The notes under the pieces: model-generated | Database searches by the model: none | Seen by the model: only the letters and a program-made list of their open reading frames with translations | Told to the model about the DNA's origin: nothing | Position numbers and translations under genes: made by a program | Shown: positions 16,657 to 29,267 of the stretch, piece by piece | How positions within the stretch are numbered: the first letter of the stretch is position 1 | Layout of the letters: each line of letters opens with the position of its first letter | Assembly: GCA_036227345.1 (NCBI GenBank) | Contig: CP109468.1 | Span: 8,122,001-8,186,000, forward strand | Direction: 5' to 3' | DNA length: 64,000 bases | Origin: Streptomyces sp. NBC_01463 | GTDB taxonomy: Bacteria > Actinomycetota > Actinomycetes > Streptomycetales > Streptomycetaceae

Positions 16657-19600
16657 ATGTTGGAAACGGGCGCTCGCCTCGCACTGCTCTCTGCCGCGGG
16701 CCTGGCCGGTCTGCGCAGGCGCACCGGTGACTACGAGGACCGGACCCTCGCCGAGGCGTGCGCCATCGGCCTGTCCTACTGGGCGACCGGCCGGAGCCCC
16801 GACGGCATAGAACTCACCCCCGCCACCCTGTTCGCCGACGTGCTCGGCTGGGCCGACAACGGCGGCCGCGCACCCGCCGGCTGGGAGGCCGGCGCGGACG
16901 GCCGGACCATCGCCGTCCCCGAAGGCGTCCCGGCCGCCGATGCGCAGCGCGCCCTGGACGACCTCGCCGACTTCCCCGACCGGCCGCTCGGAACCATCGG
17001 CCCGTCCGGCGCCGCCGAACGCGTCGAGACGCTGGCCCGCTGGAACGACACCGAGGCCGGGCGGGAGCGCCCGACCGTCGTGGAGATGTTCCGCGAACAG
17101 GCGAGGACCCGGCCGGACGCCGTCGCGATCGTCGACGAACACCGGTCGCTGACCTACCGTCAGGCGGCCGAGCTCTCCGCCCAGTTGGCCCACCACCTGA
17201 CCCGCGGCGGACTCGCCGCCGAGCAGGTCGTCGGCATCTCGCTGGGCCGCTCCGCCGACATGGTCATCGCCCTGCTCGGCGTGCTCCAGGCCGGCTGCGC
17301 GTTCGTCCCCCTCGACCCGCAGTGGCCCGCCGCGCGCCGTGCGGTCGTCGTCGAGGACGCCCGCGTCGTGCTCCAGCTCAACGCATCGGGCGAGAGCGCC
17401 CCGGGCGAACCGGACGCCGTGGCCGTCGACCTCGGCGACTGGCGGTTCGCCGCCGAGCCCGCCGAGGCCCCCGAGGTCGTCGTGCCCGGCCCCGCCCTGG
17501 CGTACGTGATCTTCACCTCCGGCTCGACCGGCCGCCCCAAGGGCGCGATGATCCGTCACGAGGCCATCAGCGAACGCCTGTTGTGGCAGTCCCGCGAGAT
17601 CCTCGGCTTCGGTCACGACGACGCGTCACTGTTCAAGGCACCGCTGTCCTTCGACATCTCCATCAACGAGATCTTCCTGCCCCTGGTCTGCGGCGGCCGG
17701 CTGGTGGTCCTGCGGCCCGGCGGCGAACGCGACCCGCACCACCTGCTGAGCGTGATAGCCGGGCAGCGCGTCACCTTCACCTACCTGGTGTCGTCCATGC
17801 TGGACGTCCTGCTGGAGATCGCGGGGGAGTCCGGGCGGCTGGACAGCCTGCGGCACGTGTGGTGCGGCGGCGAGGTCCTGACCCCCGAGCTCTACGAGCG
17901 CTTCCGCACCCGCCTCGACATCCCCATGTACCACGGCTACGGCCCCGCCGAGACGACGATCGGCGTCTCGCACGTCATCTACCGGGGCGCCGCCGAACGC
18001 CTGTCGACCTCGATCGGCAAGGCCAACCCCAACACCCAGCTGTACGTCCTGGACGACGAGCTGCGCCCGGTCCCGGTCGGGGTCGGCGGCGAGCTGTACG
18101 TGGGCGGCTTCCTGCTGGGACGCGGCTACGTCAACGCGGCCGGCCTCACCGCCTCCCGGTTTGTGGCGAACCCCTTCGCCGCCGACGGCTCCCGGCTCTA
18201 CCGCACCGGCGACCTGGCCCGGTTCGCCCCGGACGGCTCGCTGGACTTTCTCGGCCGGGCCGACAACCAGATCAAGATCCGCGGCATGCGCCTGGAGATC
18301 GAGGACGTCGAGGCGGGTCTGGCCGAGCACCCCGGCGTACGGCACAGCTGTGTCGTCGCGAAGAAGAACTCGGCCGGGGGCACCTACCTCGTCGGCTACG
18401 TGATCCCCGCCGCCGGGAGCGGGGAACTGCGCGCGGACGACGTCAGGGCCTGGGCCGGCGCGCACATGGTGGAGTACATGGTGCCCGCCCACACCGTCGT
18501 GATGAAGGAGTTCCCGCTCACCGCGAACGGCAAGATCGACCGGGCCGCGCTGCCGGAGCCGGTGCTCTCGGCCGGGCCCGTCGTCGCCCCCACCACCGAC
18601 GACGAGCGCGTGGTCTGCGCGGCCGTCGCCGCGGTGCTCCGCGTGGACGAGGTGGGTGTCGACCAGGACTTCTTCCGGCTCGGCGGAGACAGCATCCTGG
18701 CGATCTCCCTGCTGAGCGCGTTGCGCGAGGCCGGCCTCTATGTCACGGCCCGCCAGATCTTCACCCACAGCGTCCTGGGCGCCCTCGCGGCGGTCGCGAG
18801 CCGCGATGACGTGGCACCGGTCGAGGACGACGACGTGGCGACCGGATCGGTCGTCGGCTCGCCCATCGTGCAGTGGCTCGGCGGAACCACGGACGCCGTC
18901 GACGGCTTCGTGCAGTCCGTGGTCCTGAACACCCCGGCGGAACTCACCGCCGGCACCCTGGACCGGATGCTCACCGCGCTGGTCGCGCGGCACGACATGC
19001 TGCGCGCCAGGCTCGTGCGCGGCGACCGCTGGGGCTTCGACATCCCCGAGGCGGACGGCGCCGTCGCCCGGTGGCAGGAGAGTGACCTGCCGCTCGACGC
19101 ATGCGTCGAGCTCGCCACCGAGGCGCTCGACCCGGACAACGGCGTGATGCTGCGCGCCGTCTGGCGCAGCGAGGCACGCCAACTGGTCCTGGTCGTCCAC
19201 CACGTGGTGGTCGACGGGGTGTCCTGGCGCGTCCTGATGGACGACCTGGCCACGGCCTGGCGGCAGTGCACCGCCGGCGCACCGGTCGAACTGCCCCCGG
19301 TGGGCACGTCGTTCCGGCGCTGGACGGAACTTCTCGGGCGCGCCGGATTCGACGCGGACCGCTCCTACTTCGGACGAACCCTGCCCGGAGCGGACGGGCC
19401 GGTGGGCCGCCGCCCGCTGTCCGCATCCGACACCGTCGCCAAGGAACGGGAGCGCACCCTCTCGGTCGGCCCCGAGATCACCGCTGCGCTGCTGGGCGAG
19501 ATCCCCGCGAAGTTCCACGCGGGCGTCAACGACGTGCTGCTCACCGCGCTCGCCGTCGCCCTCGCGCGCTGGCGGCGCGACCTCGGCCAGGACCAGACGT

Positions 19601-22600
19601 TCGCGCACATCGAGCTGGAGGGCCACGGCCGCGAAGGACGCTTCGTGGCGGACGCCGCCGGCTTCGAGCCCGAACTGTCCCGTACGGTCGGCTGGTTCAC
19701 CACCCTCTTCCCGGTGACCGTCGACCCCGGACCGGCGGCCGACCTCACCTCGCCCGCATACCTGGCCGCCGCGCTCAAGGCCGTCAAGGAGGACCTCTCC
19801 CGGGTCCCCAGCAACGGTCTCTCCTACGGCGCGCTGCGCCACCTCGCCGACACCCGCTTCGACGCGCCCGCACCCCAGGTGCTCTTCAACTACCTGGGCC
19901 GCTTCGACTCGGGCACCTCGGCGGACTGGCAGCCCGCGGGCGCCACCGGGCAGCTGGGCGAGAAGCGCGACCCGAGGATGCGCCTGCCGCGCGCCCTGGA
20001 GTTCAACCTCATCGCCGAACCCGCGGCGGCCGGCACCTACGAACTGGTCACCACCATCTCGTGGCCCGACGGCATGTTCACCGAAGCCGACATCACGGTG
20101 ATCGGCGGGTACCTGCAAGGAGCGCTGGCCGGACTGGCCGCGCTCGACGAGGGCGGCCACTCGCCCAGCGACTTCCCCCTGGTGCCGCTCACCCAGGACG
20201 ACGTCGACACGCTGGACGGCCCCGGACTGCGGGACATCCTGCCCCTCACCCCTTTGCAGGAGGGCCTGTACTTCCACTCGGTCTTCGACGACGAATCGGC
20301 GGGCAGCTACGTCGAGCAGCAGCTGCTGACCCTCGACGGCGAGGCGGACCCGGGCCGGCTCGCCGCGGCGGCGACCCGGCTGCTCGCCCTCTACCCGAAC
20401 CTGGCCGCCCGTTTCGTGGCGCTCGCCGACGGCCGGGTGGTCTCCGTGCTGGAGAGCGGTGCCGAGGCCCCGTTCACCGTCCTGGACCGCCCCGGCATCA
20501 CCGACGAGGAGATCCGCGCGTACGCCGAGCGCGACCGCCGCGCCGGATTCGACCTGGCCACCGGACCGCTGATGCGGTACACGCTCGTCCGCGGGGGCGA
20601 CGGCCGCGACGTGCTGGTGCAGACCGTGCACCACATCATCGCCGACGGCTGGTCGGTGCCGCCGATGCTCCGCACCCTGCTGGCCGAGTACCACCGGCCG
20701 GGCACCGGATACCGCCTCGGCGGGTTCGCCGACTACGTGCACTGGCTCGCCGGCCGCGACGACGCCGAGAGCGACCGCGTGTGGAGCGATGAGCTCGCCG
20801 GACTGCCCGGCCCGTCGCTGGTCGCGGAGGGACACACCCCGTCCGACCGGTTCGCCGACACCATCGTGGAGCCGGCCGACGACATCGACACGGCCGTACG
20901 GTCGGCCGGTGTGCCCCTGAGCGTGGCCGTGCACAGCGCCTGGGCGGTGACGCTCGGCGGCATCCTGCACGGCGACGACGTCGTGTTCGGCTCCACCGTG
21001 TCCGGCCGCGACGCGGACGTCCCCGGCATCGCGGACATGGTGGGTCTGTTCATCAACACGATCCCCGTACGCGCCCGTTGGGCGGCCACCACCACCGCGG
21101 CCGGACTGCTGGCCTCGGTACGGGAGCACCAGAGCGCGGTGCTGCCCCACCAGCACGTCTCGCTGGCGAGGATCGGCCGGCAGACGGGCGTCGACGCCCG
21201 GTTCGACACCCTGGTGGTCTTCGACGTCGCGACCGACGTGGCCGCGCTGCGCGGGCGCGACGACGAACTGGCCGTCACCGGCATCGTCAACGAGGGCGCC
21301 CCGCACTACCCGCTGACACTGGTGGTGGAGCGCGCCCCCGACGGCCGCCCGCGCTTCAACCTGATCTACGACGGCGAGCTGCTGCGGGAGCCGAGCGCGG
21401 AGGCGATCCTGCACACCTTCACCCGCACCCTCACCGCACTGCTCACCCGGCCGGACGCCCTCGTCGGGGAACTGGCCGCCGAGCAGGAACGGCGCCCCGA
21501 GGCCTTCGCACCGACGACCCTGGGCGCACTGTTCGACGCCGCCGCCGGCCGTGCCCCGGCAGCGGCCGCCGTCACCCAGTGCGGACTCGACGGCGGCACC
21601 AGGTCCCTGACCTACGGCGAACTGGCCGCGGCCAAGGACGAACTGGCCGCGCTCCTGCGGTCAGCCGGTGTCGGACCCGGCCGGCGTGTCGCCGTCGCCG
21701 TCCCGCGTTCGCTGGAGCAGGTCTCCGCCCTCGTCGCCATCGTCACCGCGGGCGGCGCCTACGTACCACTGGACCTGGCGTACCCCGACGACCGTCTTGA
21801 GTACATCCTCACCGACGCCGCCCCGCAGGTCGTGCTCGTGAGCCGTGAGCAGAAGGACCGCTTCACCGGGCTCCTGAGCCGGGCGGGAGTGCGGGCCCGG
21901 GTGCTCGTGCTCGGCGAGGAACTGCCGCGGGCGGACGAGCGGGCGCCGGACACCGCCCACCCCGGGGCCCGCCCGCACGATCCCGCGTACGTCATCTACA
22001 CATCCGGATCCACCGGACGCCCCAAGGGCGTCGTCGTCCCGCACTCCGCCGTGGTGACCCTGCTGGCCAACACCCGGCCCGCCATGGGGTTCGGCCCCGA
22101 CGACGTGTGGGTCCAGTTCCACTCGTACTCCTTCGACTTCGCCGTCTGGGAGCTGTGGGGCGCGCTGGTCCACGGCGCCGAACTGCTGGTGCCCGACTAC
22201 GGACTGACCCGGTCCCCGGTCGACTTCCACCGGCTGGTCCGCGAGCGCGGGGTGACCGTCCTCAACCAGACACCTTCGGCGTTCTACCAGTTCATCGAGG
22301 CCGACCGGCACGCCGGTGAACCGGCCACCGCGCTGCGCCGGATCATTTTCGGCGGCGAGGCGCTCGATCCCGTGCGGCTGCGCGGCTGGGTCGAGCGGTA
22401 CGGCACCGCATCGCCCGAGCTGGTCAACATGTACGGCATCACCGAGACCACCGTCCACGTCACCCACCGGGTGCTCACCGACGTGGACTTCGGCGCCGAC
22501 GCCGACGTCAGCCCGATCGGCGGCCCGGTCCCCGGTCTCGACACCTATCTCCTGGACGACCGGCTGCGGCCGGTGCCGCCCGGCCGGGTCGGCGCCATCT

Positions 22601-25600
22601 ACGTCGCGGGCGACCAGCTGTCGCTCGGCTACCTCGGCAGGCCGGGCCTCACCGCCGGCCGGTTCGTCGCGAACCCGTTCGCGGACGACGGCTCCCGGAT
22701 GTACCACACGGGCGATCTCGCCCGCCGTACGCTCGACGGTGAGCTGGAGTTCGCCGGCCGCGCCGACGACCAGGTCCAGCTCAAGGGATTCCGCATCGAG
22801 CTCGGTGAGGTGGAGTCCGCGATCAGGGAACTCGACGGCGTCGTAGACGTGGCCGTCACCGCGGCGGACAGCGGGGACCACCTGATCGCACACGTCGTGG
22901 GCCGGGTGCCCGAGGACCTCACCGGACTCCTGGCCGCGAAGCTGCCCGTGCACATGGTGCCGGGGCAGGTGCGGGGCGTCGACGCGCTGCCGCTGACGGT
23001 CAACGGCAAGCTGGACCGCAAGGCGCTGACCGAGCATGCCGCGCACGACGTCGTCCCGGTGGCCGCGACCGGCTCCGCGCTCGACGCGCTGACCGGTATC
23101 TTCGCCGCCACGCTGCCCGGCTCCGACGCGGACGCCGACACCGACTTCTTCATGGCCGGCGGCGACAGCATCCTCGCCATCACCGTCATCAACCGGGCCA
23201 GGGCGCTCGGTCTGTCGATCGCGCCGCGGGACGTCTTCCTGTTCAAGACCCCGCGCGCACTCGCCGCGCAGGTGGAGACACGGACGCCGCGGGCCGCCGC
23301 ACCCGGGCCCGTCCGCCCCGAGGACGGTCCGCTGATCCCGACGCCGATCATGCTGCGCCGGCGCGAACTGGGCGGATCGCTCGCCCGGTTCGCCCAGGCC
23401 AGGGCGTGGGTGGTGCCCGACGACGCCGGGTTCGCCGACATCGAACGCGCCGCGAACGCCGTCGTGGCCGCGCACCCGGTCCTCCGGCTGAGGCTGGACG
23501 TCCAGCACGGCGTCTGGGCCCTGCGCACCGGACCCCGCCGCGAGGTCACCGTCGTCCCCGCGGACCCGGCCGACGCGGCGGCCGCGGCGAACGACGCCGC
23601 CGGGCGCCTCGATCCCGAGGCCGGCGACGTCATCGCGTTCAGCTGGCTGGCGGCGAGCCGCACCCTGGTGGTCACCGTCCACCACCTCGCCGTCGACGCG
23701 GTGTCCTGGCTGGTCCTGCTCGACGACCTGGCCACCGCAATCGCCGGCACGCCCCTGCCGCCGCCGACCACGTCCTACGCCGAGTACGCCGAGGCACTGA
23801 GCGCCCGGTCCGCCGGGACGGCCGAGGGCCTGGGGGACTGGCTCACGACCCTCGGGGCCCCCGCGCTGCTGCCCGCCGTCGGGAGCCTGCGCGAGACCAT
23901 CGTGGTGCTCCCGCCCGAGGTGAGCGACCGGGTGACCCGTACCGCACCCGCCGTACTCGGCGTCGGCCTCACCGAATTGCTGTGCGGAGCGCTCCGCACC
24001 GCGCTGACCCACGTCCAGCCGGCCCCCACCGACCTCGCGATCGAGCTGGAGCGGCACGGCCGCGTCCCGGCACGCGAACACCACGACTACACCCGAACCG
24101 TCGGCTGGTTCACCGCCATCGCGCCCGTCCGGCTCACGGCGCACACCGACCCGGTCGAGGCCGCCCGCGAACTGGCCGCACGCCAGCCGGACGAGGACGG
24201 ACACCTCGCCTACGGCGGGCTCCGCTACCTCAACCCGCAGACGGCCCCGCTGCTCACCGCCCGCCCCCAGGTGCTGTTCAACTACCTCGGCCGGGGCGGC
24301 GAGTCCCAGGCACCGCGGATCACCGGCGCAGACGAGGGCAGCCCGTACGCCGTCGAGGTCAACGCGTGGACCGACGAGGCCACCGGCAGCCTGCACGCGG
24401 CCTTCACCCTCGCCGACGGCATCGGTGACGAGCTGGCGGGGCACTGGCTCGGCGCCCTGGAACACATCGCCGACGCCGCCACGACGGCCGAGCGCACCGC
24501 ACCGGTCACCCCCCTCCAGCGCGGCCTGTACTTCCAGGCCCAGCTGGCGGGCACGGCCGGACACTACGTCGCGCAGAGCTACTTCGCCTTCGACCGGCGC
24601 CTGGACACCGACGCGCTCGCCGACGCGATGGCGTACGTCATCGCCCGGCACCCGGTCGTCGGCGCCGGCTTCGCCACCGACGACCGCGGAAACCCGGTCC
24701 AGGTCCTCAAGGCGGGCCGGCGGGTCGGCGTCCGCACCGTCCACCTGGAAACGGAGGCGGAGGCCGACGCCCTGCGCGCCAGGGACCGCGACACCGGATT
24801 CGACCCCGGTGAGCCGCCCCTGATCAGGCTGACCGTGGTGCGGCTGCCCGACGGCCGGGACAGGCTGCTGCTGAGCTACCACCTGCTGCTGTGGGACGGC
24901 TGGTCCCGCGAGATCCTGCTGCGCGACCTGTTCGACGCCTACCGGGCGGTCGTCGCCGGCGAGACCCTCGACGCGACCCCGCTCACCCCGGGCTTCGAGG
25001 ACTACGCCCGGACGCTCGCCGCCAGGGACTCCGCCGTGTCGGAACGCTTCTGGGCGGAGCACCTGGACGGACTGACCGGCCCGACGCTGCTCGCCGGACC
25101 GCAGCCGGCCGTCTCGGACGACCTGCCGCGCGCCCTCGTCCACACGATGTCCGCCGAACTGTCCGACCTGCTGCGCGAAGCGGCCCGGGTGCACGGCGTC
25201 ACACTGAACTCGGTGCTGACCGGGGCCTTCGGCCTCCTGCTCGGCGCGCACACGGGCCGCAGCGACGCGGTGTTCGGCGTGACCGTCTCGGGCCGGGAGG
25301 GCGAAGGGCTGTCCGGCATCGTCGGCGTGCTGCTCAACACCGTGCCCATGTGGACGCGGGCCCGGCCTGAACACACGGTCCGGGAGTACCTGACGGCCGT
25401 CCAGACGGCCCGCGTCGACGCGATGGAGCACGAGCACCTCGGGCTCGGCGAGATCCAGCGGGCCAGCGGCCACGACAGCCTGTTCGACAACCTGTTCGTG
25501 CTCCAGAACTTCCTGGACATGGACGCGTTCGCCGCCATGAACAGCAGGCACGGCATCACCTCGGTGAAGTCCGACGACTCGACCCACTACCCGTTCACCT

Positions 25601-27558
25601 GGGTCGTCACGCCCGGCGACCGGCTCACGGTCAAGCTGGAACACCGCGACGACGACCCCGCGGGCGCCCGCCGGCTCCTCGACGACTATCTGCGCGTCCT
25701 GGAGGACCTGGCCAGGTCGACCGGCCCGCTCGCGGCCCTTCCGGGGCCGGGCCCCAGGCCCGAGCCGGGCGTGCGGACGGAAATCGGCACGGACACCGTC
25801 GTCGACCGCTTCGACACGGCGGCCGACCGCGACCCGCAGCGGACCGCCCTCGTCGCCCAGGGCTCGGTCATGACCTTCGCCGGACTCCAGGAGCGCAGCC
25901 GCGCGGTGGCGGGCGTGCTCGCCCGGCGCGGCATCGGACCCGAGACGACCGTGGGTCTCGCGATCCCGCGCTCCCTCGACTCCATCGTGGCGCTGTTCGC
26001 CGTGCTGCGCGTCGGCGCCGCGTACGTGCCGCTGGAGCTGGACCACCCGGACGAGCGGATCGCCGCGATCGTGGACGCCGCCCGCCCCGACGTGATCCTC
26101 ACCGTGAGCGCCGTGTCGCCGCGGCTCACCGGCGACCTGATCGAACTCGACCGCCCGCTGCCCGAGGCGGAGCCGTACACCACGTTCGCACCGGACGACC
26201 CGGACCGGCTGCGCCATCCCGCGTACACGATCTTCACCTCCGGCTCGACCGGGAAGCCCAAGGGCGTGGTGACCGAGTACGCCGGGCTGACCAACATGCT
26301 GATCAACCACCAGCGCCGGATCTTCGAGCCGGTCCTCGCCGACCACGGCCACCGGGTCTTCCGGATCGCCCACACCGTGTCGTTCGCCTTCGACATGTCG
26401 TGGGAGGAACTGCTCTGGCTCGCCGACGGCCACGAGGTGCACATCTGCGACGAGGAACTGCGCCGGGACGCGCCCCGGCTGGTCGCGTACTGCCTGGAGC
26501 ACGGGATCGACGTCGTCAACGTGACGCCGACCTACGCCCAGCAACTGGTGGCGGAAGGACTGCTCGACGACCCCGCACGGCGGCCCGCACTGGTGCTGCT
26601 GGGCGGCGAGGCCGTCACCCCGGCGCTGTGGCAGCGGCTCGCGGAGACCGAGGGCACGGCCGGGTACAACCTGTACGGACCCACCGAGTACACCATCAAC
26701 ACGCTCGGCGTCGGCACCTTCGAATGCCAGGACCCGGTGGTGGGCGTCGCGATCGACAACACCGAGGTGTACGTCCTGGACCCGTGGCTGCGGCCCCTGC
26801 CGGACGGGGTCCCGGGCGAGCTGTACGTATCGGGCGTCGGCATCGCGCGCGGCTACCTCGGACAGCCCGCCCAGACGGCGCACCGGTTCGTCGCGTGCCC
26901 GTTCGGCGGACCCGGCGAGCGCATGTACCGCACCGGCGACCTGGTGGTCAGGCGGCCCGACGGCAACCTGATGTACCTCGGCCGCACCGACCAGCAGGTG
27001 AAGATCCGCGGCCACCGGGTCGAACCGGGCGAGGTCGAGGCCGCGTTCGCGGCCCACCCGGCGGTGCGGTTCGCCGCCGCCGTCGCCCAGCCCGACCCGC
27101 AGGTCGACGGGGCGTACCGGCTGGCCGCCTACCTGGTGCTGGACGGATCGTCCGACCTGGCGGCCGTCGCCGCCGAGGTGGGAGCCGCGCTCCCCGACTT
27201 CCTGCGCCCGACGCACTACGCCGAGGTCGCCGGCATCCCGCTCACCGTGAACGGGAAGGCTGACACCAAGGCGCTGCCGGAGGCCAGGCCGCTAGGCGTG
27301 CTGACCACCGGGACGGAGCGCGCGCCGGAGACCGAAACCGAGATCACGGTGTGCGAGTTCTTCGCCGAAGCACTGGACCTGGACGACGACGAGGTGAGCG
27401 CGGTGAGTGATTTCGTGTCCCTCGGCGGACACTCCATGGTGGCGGTGCGTCTGATCGGGCTGCTCCGCCGGGAGTACGGTCCGGTGATCACGATCCGTGA
27501 CCTGCTCACCCTGCGAACCCCCGAAGCGATTGCCGGTCACCTCGATGAAAACTCCTGA
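16657..27558 (+). CDS. cchH: CchH, coelichelin non-ribosomal peptide synthetase (three modules)
   Basis: A 3633-aa cytoplasmic NRPS read as A-T-E / C-A-T-E / C-A-T. A1 (125-645; TSGSTG near 286) has specificity residues D-I-N-Y-W-G-G-I-G, the formyl-hydroxy-ornithine code. T1 Ser lies near 678 (LGGDSIL) and E1 at 725-1165 ([10 protein letters not shown]). C2 covers 1195-1620 (HHIIADGWS). A2 (TSGSTG near 1781) reads D-F-W-N-I-G-M-V-H, the threonine code. T2 Ser is near 2171; E2 has [10 protein letters not shown] near 2342. C3 has YHLLLWDGW near 2741; A3 reads D-M-E-N-L-G-L-I-N, the hydroxy-ornithine code; T3 Ser is near 3590 (LGGHSM). There is no thioesterase domain, as in known CchH. The first 100 residues resemble no complete domain. 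ATG 16657 follows GCGGAG. Expected product: coelichelin. Confidence 0.96.
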   Translation: MLETGARLALLSAAGLAGLRRRTGDYEDRTLAEACAIGLSYWATGRSPDGIELTPATLFADVLGWADNGGRAPAGWEAGADGRTIAVPEGVPAADAQRALDDLADFPDRPLGTIGPSGAAERVETLARWNDTEAGRERPTVVEMFREQARTRPDAVAIVDEHRSLTYRQAAELSAQLAHHLTRGGLAAEQVVGISLGRSADMVIALLGVLQAGCAFVPLDPQWPAARRAVVVEDARVVLQLNASGESAPGEPDAVAVDLGDWRFAAEPAEAPEVVVPGPALAYVIFTSGSTGRPKGAMIRHEAISERLLWQSREILGFGHDDASLFKAPLSFDISINEIFLPLVCGGRLVVLRPGGERDPHHLLSVIAGQRVTFTYLVSSMLDVLLEIAGESGRLDSLRHVWCGGEVLTPELYERFRTRLDIPMYHGYGPAETTIGVSHVIYRGAAERLSTSIGKANPNTQLYVLDDELRPVPVGVGGELYVGGFLLGRGYVNAAGLTASRFVANPFAADGSRLYRTGDLARFAPDGSLDFLGRADNQIKIRGMRLEIEDVEAGLAEHPGVRHSCVVAKKNSAGGTYLVGYVIPAAGSGELRADDVRAWAGAHMVEYMVPAHTVVMKEFPLTANGKIDRAALPEPVLSAGPVVAPTTDDERVVCAAVAAVLRVDEVGVDQDFFRLGGDSILAISLLSALREAGLYVTARQIFTHSVLGALAAVASRDDVAPVEDDDVATGSVVGSPIVQWLGGTTDAVDGFVQSVVLNTPAELTAGTLDRMLTALVARHDMLRARLVRGDRWGFDIPEADGAVARWQESDLPLDACVELATEALDPDNGVMLRAVWRSEARQLVLVVHHVVVDGVSWRVLMDDLATAWRQCTAGAPVELPPVGTSFRRWTELLGRAGFDADRSYFGRTLPGADGPVGRRPLSASDTVAKERERTLSVGPEITAALLGEIPAKFHAGVNDVLLTALAVALARWRRDLGQDQTFAHIELEGHGREGRFVADAAGFEPELSRTVGWFTTLFPVTVDPGPAADLTSPAYLAAALKAVKEDLSRVPSNGLSYGALRHLADTRFDAPAPQVLFNYLGRFDSGTSADWQPAGATGQLGEKRDPRMRLPRALEFNLIAEPAAAGTYELVTTISWPDGMFTEADITVIGGYLQGALAGLAALDEGGHSPSDFPLVPLTQDDVDTLDGPGLRDILPLTPLQEGLYFHSVFDDESAGSYVEQQLLTLDGEADPGRLAAAATRLLALYPNLAARFVALADGRVVSVLESGAEAPFTVLDRPGITDEEIRAYAERDRRAGFDLATGPLMRYTLVRGGDGRDVLVQTVHHIIADGWSVPPMLRTLLAEYHRPGTGYRLGGFADYVHWLAGRDDAESDRVWSDELAGLPGPSLVAEGHTPSDRFADTIVEPADDIDTAVRSAGVPLSVAVHSAWAVTLGGILHGDDVVFGSTVSGRDADVPGIADMVGLFINTIPVRARWAATTTAAGLLASVREHQSAVLPHQHVSLARIGRQTGVDARFDTLVVFDVATDVAALRGRDDELAVTGIVNEGAPHYPLTLVVERAPDGRPRFNLIYDGELLREPSAEAILHTFTRTLTALLTRPDALVGELAAEQERRPEAFAPTTLGALFDAAAGRAPAAAAVTQCGLDGGTRSLTYGELAAAKDELAALLRSAGVGPGRRVAVAVPRSLEQVSALVAIVTAGGAYVPLDLAYPDDRLEYILTDAAPQVVLVSREQKDRFTGLLSRAGVRARVLVLGEELPRADERAPDTAHPGARPHDPAYVIYTSGSTGRPKGVVVPHSAVVTLLANTRPAMGFGPDDVWVQFHSYSFDFAVWELWGALVHGAELLVPDYGLTRSPVDFHRLVRERGVTVLNQTPSAFYQFIEADRHAGEPATALRRIIFGGEALDPVRLRGWVERYGTASPELVNMYGITETTVHVTHRVLTDVDFGADADVSPIGGPVPGLDTYLLDDRLRPVPPGRVGAIYVAGDQLSLGYLGRPGLTAGRFVANPFADDGSRMYHTGDLARRTLDGELEFAGRADDQVQLKGFRIELGEVESAIRELDGVVDVAVTAADSGDHLIAHVVGRVPEDLTGLLAAKLPVHMVPGQVRGVDALPLTVNGKLDRKALTEHAAHDVVPVAATGSALDALTGIFAATLPGSDADADTDFFMAGGDSILAITVINRARALGLSIAPRDVFLFKTPRALAAQVETRTPRAAAPGPVRPEDGPLIPTPIMLRRRELGGSLARFAQARAWVVPDDAGFADIERAANAVVAAHPVLRLRLDVQHGVWALRTGPRREVTVVPADPADAAAAANDAAGRLDPEAGDVIAFSWLAASRTLVVTVHHLAVDAVSWLVLLDDLATAIAGTPLPPPTTSYAEYAEALSARSAGTAEGLGDWLTTLGAPALLPAVGSLRETIVVLPPEVSDRVTRTAPAVLGVGLTELLCGALRTALTHVQPAPTDLAIELERHGRVPAREHHDYTRTVGWFTAIAPVRLTAHTDPVEAARELAARQPDEDGHLAYGGLRYLNPQTAPLLTARPQVLFNYLGRGGESQAPRITGADEGSPYAVEVNAWTDEATGSLHAAFTLADGIGDELAGHWLGALEHIADAATTAERTAPVTPLQRGLYFQAQLAGTAGHYVAQSYFAFDRRLDTDALADAMAYVIARHPVVGAGFATDDRGNPVQVLKAGRRVGVRTVHLETEAEADALRARDRDTGFDPGEPPLIRLTVVRLPDGRDRLLLSYHLLLWDGWSREILLRDLFDAYRAVVAGETLDATPLTPGFEDYARTLAARDSAVSERFWAEHLDGLTGPTLLAGPQPAVSDDLPRALVHTMSAELSDLLREAARVHGVTLNSVLTGAFGLLLGAHTGRSDAVFGVTVSGREGEGLSGIVGVLLNTVPMWTRARPEHTVREYLTAVQTARVDAMEHEHLGLGEIQRASGHDSLFDNLFVLQNFLDMDAFAAMNSRHGITSVKSDDSTHYPFTWVVTPGDRLTVKLEHRDDDPAGARRLLDDYLRVLEDLARSTGPLAALPGPGPRPEPGVRTEIGTDTVVDRFDTAADRDPQRTALVAQGSVMTFAGLQERSRAVAGVLARRGIGPETTVGLAIPRSLDSIVALFAVLRVGAAYVPLELDHPDERIAAIVDAARPDVILTVSAVSPRLTGDLIELDRPLPEAEPYTTFAPDDPDRLRHPAYTIFTSGSTGKPKGVVTEYAGLTNMLINHQRRIFEPVLADHGHRVFRIAHTVSFAFDMSWEELLWLADGHEVHICDEELRRDAPRLVAYCLEHGIDVVNVTPTYAQQLVAEGLLDDPARRPALVLLGGEAVTPALWQRLAETEGTAGYNLYGPTEYTINTLGVGTFECQDPVVGVAIDNTEVYVLDPWLRPLPDGVPGELYVSGVGIARGYLGQPAQTAHRFVACPFGGPGERMYRTGDLVVRRPDGNLMYLGRTDQQVKIRGHRVEPGEVEAAFAAHPAVRFAAAVAQPDPQVDGAYRLAAYLVLDGSSDLAAVAAEVGAALPDFLRPTHYAEVAGIPLTVNGKADTKALPEARPLGVLTTGTERAPETETEITVCEFFAEALDLDDDEVSAVSDFVSLGGHSMVAVRLIGLLRREYGPVITIRDLLTLRTPEAIAGHLDENS

Positions 27559-29245
27559 CACCCAGCCGCCCCGCCGGGGCGCCGCCATCCTGCGGACCGC
27601 GCTGCGCCGCAACGTCGGCGCGATGGTCTGGGGCACCGTCCTCATGGGCCTGTACCAGGCGGGCGAGACCTCGTTCCCGATCGCGCTCGGCCTGATCGTC
27701 GAGTACACGCTGCAGGACCGGAGCCCCGGTTCGCTGGGGCTCGCGATCGGCGCGCTGGCGGTGATCATCACCACCGTGTCGCTGTCGTGGCGGTTCGGGA
27801 TGCGGGTGCTGCAGAAGGCCAACACGACCGAGGCGCACCGCTGGCGGGTGCAGGTCGCGGAGTGCGGACTCCAGCCCGTGGACCGGGACGTCGATCTGAA
27901 GTCGGGCGAGGTGCTGACCATCGCCACCGAGGACGCCGACTCGACCGCGGACATCATCGAGGTGGTCCCGCTGCTGATCAGCTCGCTGGTCGCGGTGCTG
28001 GTCGCGGCGGTCGCGCTGGGCCTGGCGGACATCCGGCTGGGGCTGCTGGTGATCGTCGGAACCGTCGTGATCCTGTCGATCCTGAGCGTGATGTCCAAGC
28101 GGATCGGCGCCAGTACCCAGGAGCAGCAGGCCCGCGTGGCCCGGGCGGGCGCCAAGGTCGCCGACCTGATCTCCGGCCTGCGCCCGTTGCACGGCTTCGG
28201 CGGGAACCACGCGGCGTTCGTGTCCTACCGCAAGGTCAGCACGGAGGCGAAGCAGCAGGCGGTCACCGTCGCCCGGGTGAACGGTGTGTACGCCGGCGCC
28301 GCACTGGCCCTGAACGCGGTCCTCGCCGCCGCCGTGACGCTGACCGCGGGCTGGCTGGCCTTCGACGGCCAGATCTCCATCGGCGCCCTCGTGATGGCCG
28401 TGGGGCTCGCGCAGTTCATCATGGAACCGCTCAAGATGTTCTCGGAGATGCCGAAGTACGTGATGATGGCGCGCGCGTCGGCCGAGCGGATGGCGCTGGT
28501 CCTCGCGGCGCCGCCGGTGACGACGCCCGGACCGGAACGCCCGTCGGCGGGCGGGGACCTGGAGATCGACGGTGTCCGGTACGGGGCGCTGGCCGGGCTC
28601 AAGATGCGGGTCGCAGCAGGGGAGTTCGTGGCGGTCGCGGCCTACCAGCCGCGTGCGGCGGCCGACTTCGCGTCGATCCTCGCGGTGAACGTCCCGCCGG
28701 ACGACTACGAGGGCGCGGTACGGATCGGCGGGCAGGAGCTCGCCGGGCTGTCGGTCGAGGCGGTCCGCGAGCTCATGCTGGTGAACCCGTACGACGCGGA
28801 GATCTTCGCCGGCACCCTCCGTACGAACATCGACCCGTCCGGGACCAGCCGGATGCTTCCGGAGGCCGTCGAGGCGTCCATGCTGACCGATGTCGTCGCC
28901 CTGCACCGCGAAGGGCTCGACCACGGCGTCCGCGACCGCGGGGCCAACCTGTCGGGCGGGCAGCGTCAACGGCTCTCCCTGGCCCGCGCCCTGGCCGCCG
29001 ACTCCGACGTCCTGGTGCTGCACGACCCGACCACGGCCGTCGACGCGGTCACCGAGCAGCTCATCGCGCGCAACATCGCGAAGGTGCGCCGGGGCCGGAC
29101 CACCGTGGTGTTCACCAGCAGCCCGGCCGTCCTGGACGCGGCCGACCGGGTCCTCGTCCTGGCCGACGGGGTCATCGCGGCCGAGGACACCCATCGCAAC
29201 CTGCTGGCCACCGACGAGGCGTACTGCCTCGCGGTGGCCCGCTGA
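27545..29245 (+). CDS. cchI: CchI, ABC exporter half-transporter with degenerate ATP site
   Basis: A 566-aa export-type ABC half-transporter, ATG at 27545, overlapping the cchH stop by 14 bases, so translationally coupled to the NRPS. Six hydrophobic segments lie within about 25-310. The ATPase domain is unusual. Walker A is lost (AYQPRAAAD near 366-374 in place of GxxGxGKST), the Q-loop Gln is Asn ([12 protein letters not shown]), the Walker B pair is His493-Asp494 ([12 protein letters not shown]), and the switch His is Ser (FTSSPAVL). The signature LSGGQRQR at 469 is perfect. It can therefore lend only its signature, completing the ATP site of CchG. Role: export of coelichelin. Confidence 0.93.
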   Translation: MKTPDTQPPRRGAAILRTALRRNVGAMVWGTVLMGLYQAGETSFPIALGLIVEYTLQDRSPGSLGLAIGALAVIITTVSLSWRFGMRVLQKANTTEAHRWRVQVAECGLQPVDRDVDLKSGEVLTIATEDADSTADIIEVVPLLISSLVAVLVAAVALGLADIRLGLLVIVGTVVILSILSVMSKRIGASTQEQQARVARAGAKVADLISGLRPLHGFGGNHAAFVSYRKVSTEAKQQAVTVARVNGVYAGAALALNAVLAAAVTLTAGWLAFDGQISIGALVMAVGLAQFIMEPLKMFSEMPKYVMMARASAERMALVLAAPPVTTPGPERPSAGGDLEIDGVRYGALAGLKMRVAAGEFVAVAAYQPRAAADFASILAVNVPPDDYEGAVRIGGQELAGLSVEAVRELMLVNPYDAEIFAGTLRTNIDPSGTSRMLPEAVEASMLTDVVALHREGLDHGVRDRGANLSGGQRQRLSLARALAADSDVLVLHDPTTAVDAVTEQLIARNIAKVRRGRTTVVFTSSPAVLDAADRVLVLADGVIAAEDTHRNLLATDEAYCLAVAR

Positions 29246-29267
29246 CCGCCCCGACGCCGGGCGGCGG

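Noticed and set aside
17626..27216. Very long open frames on the minus strand opposite the NRPS gene (over 1200 and 1800 codons)
   Set aside because: They are shadows of high third-position GC in cchH; the translations are low-complexity Gly/Arg/Val-rich, have no domains and no ribosome binding sites.
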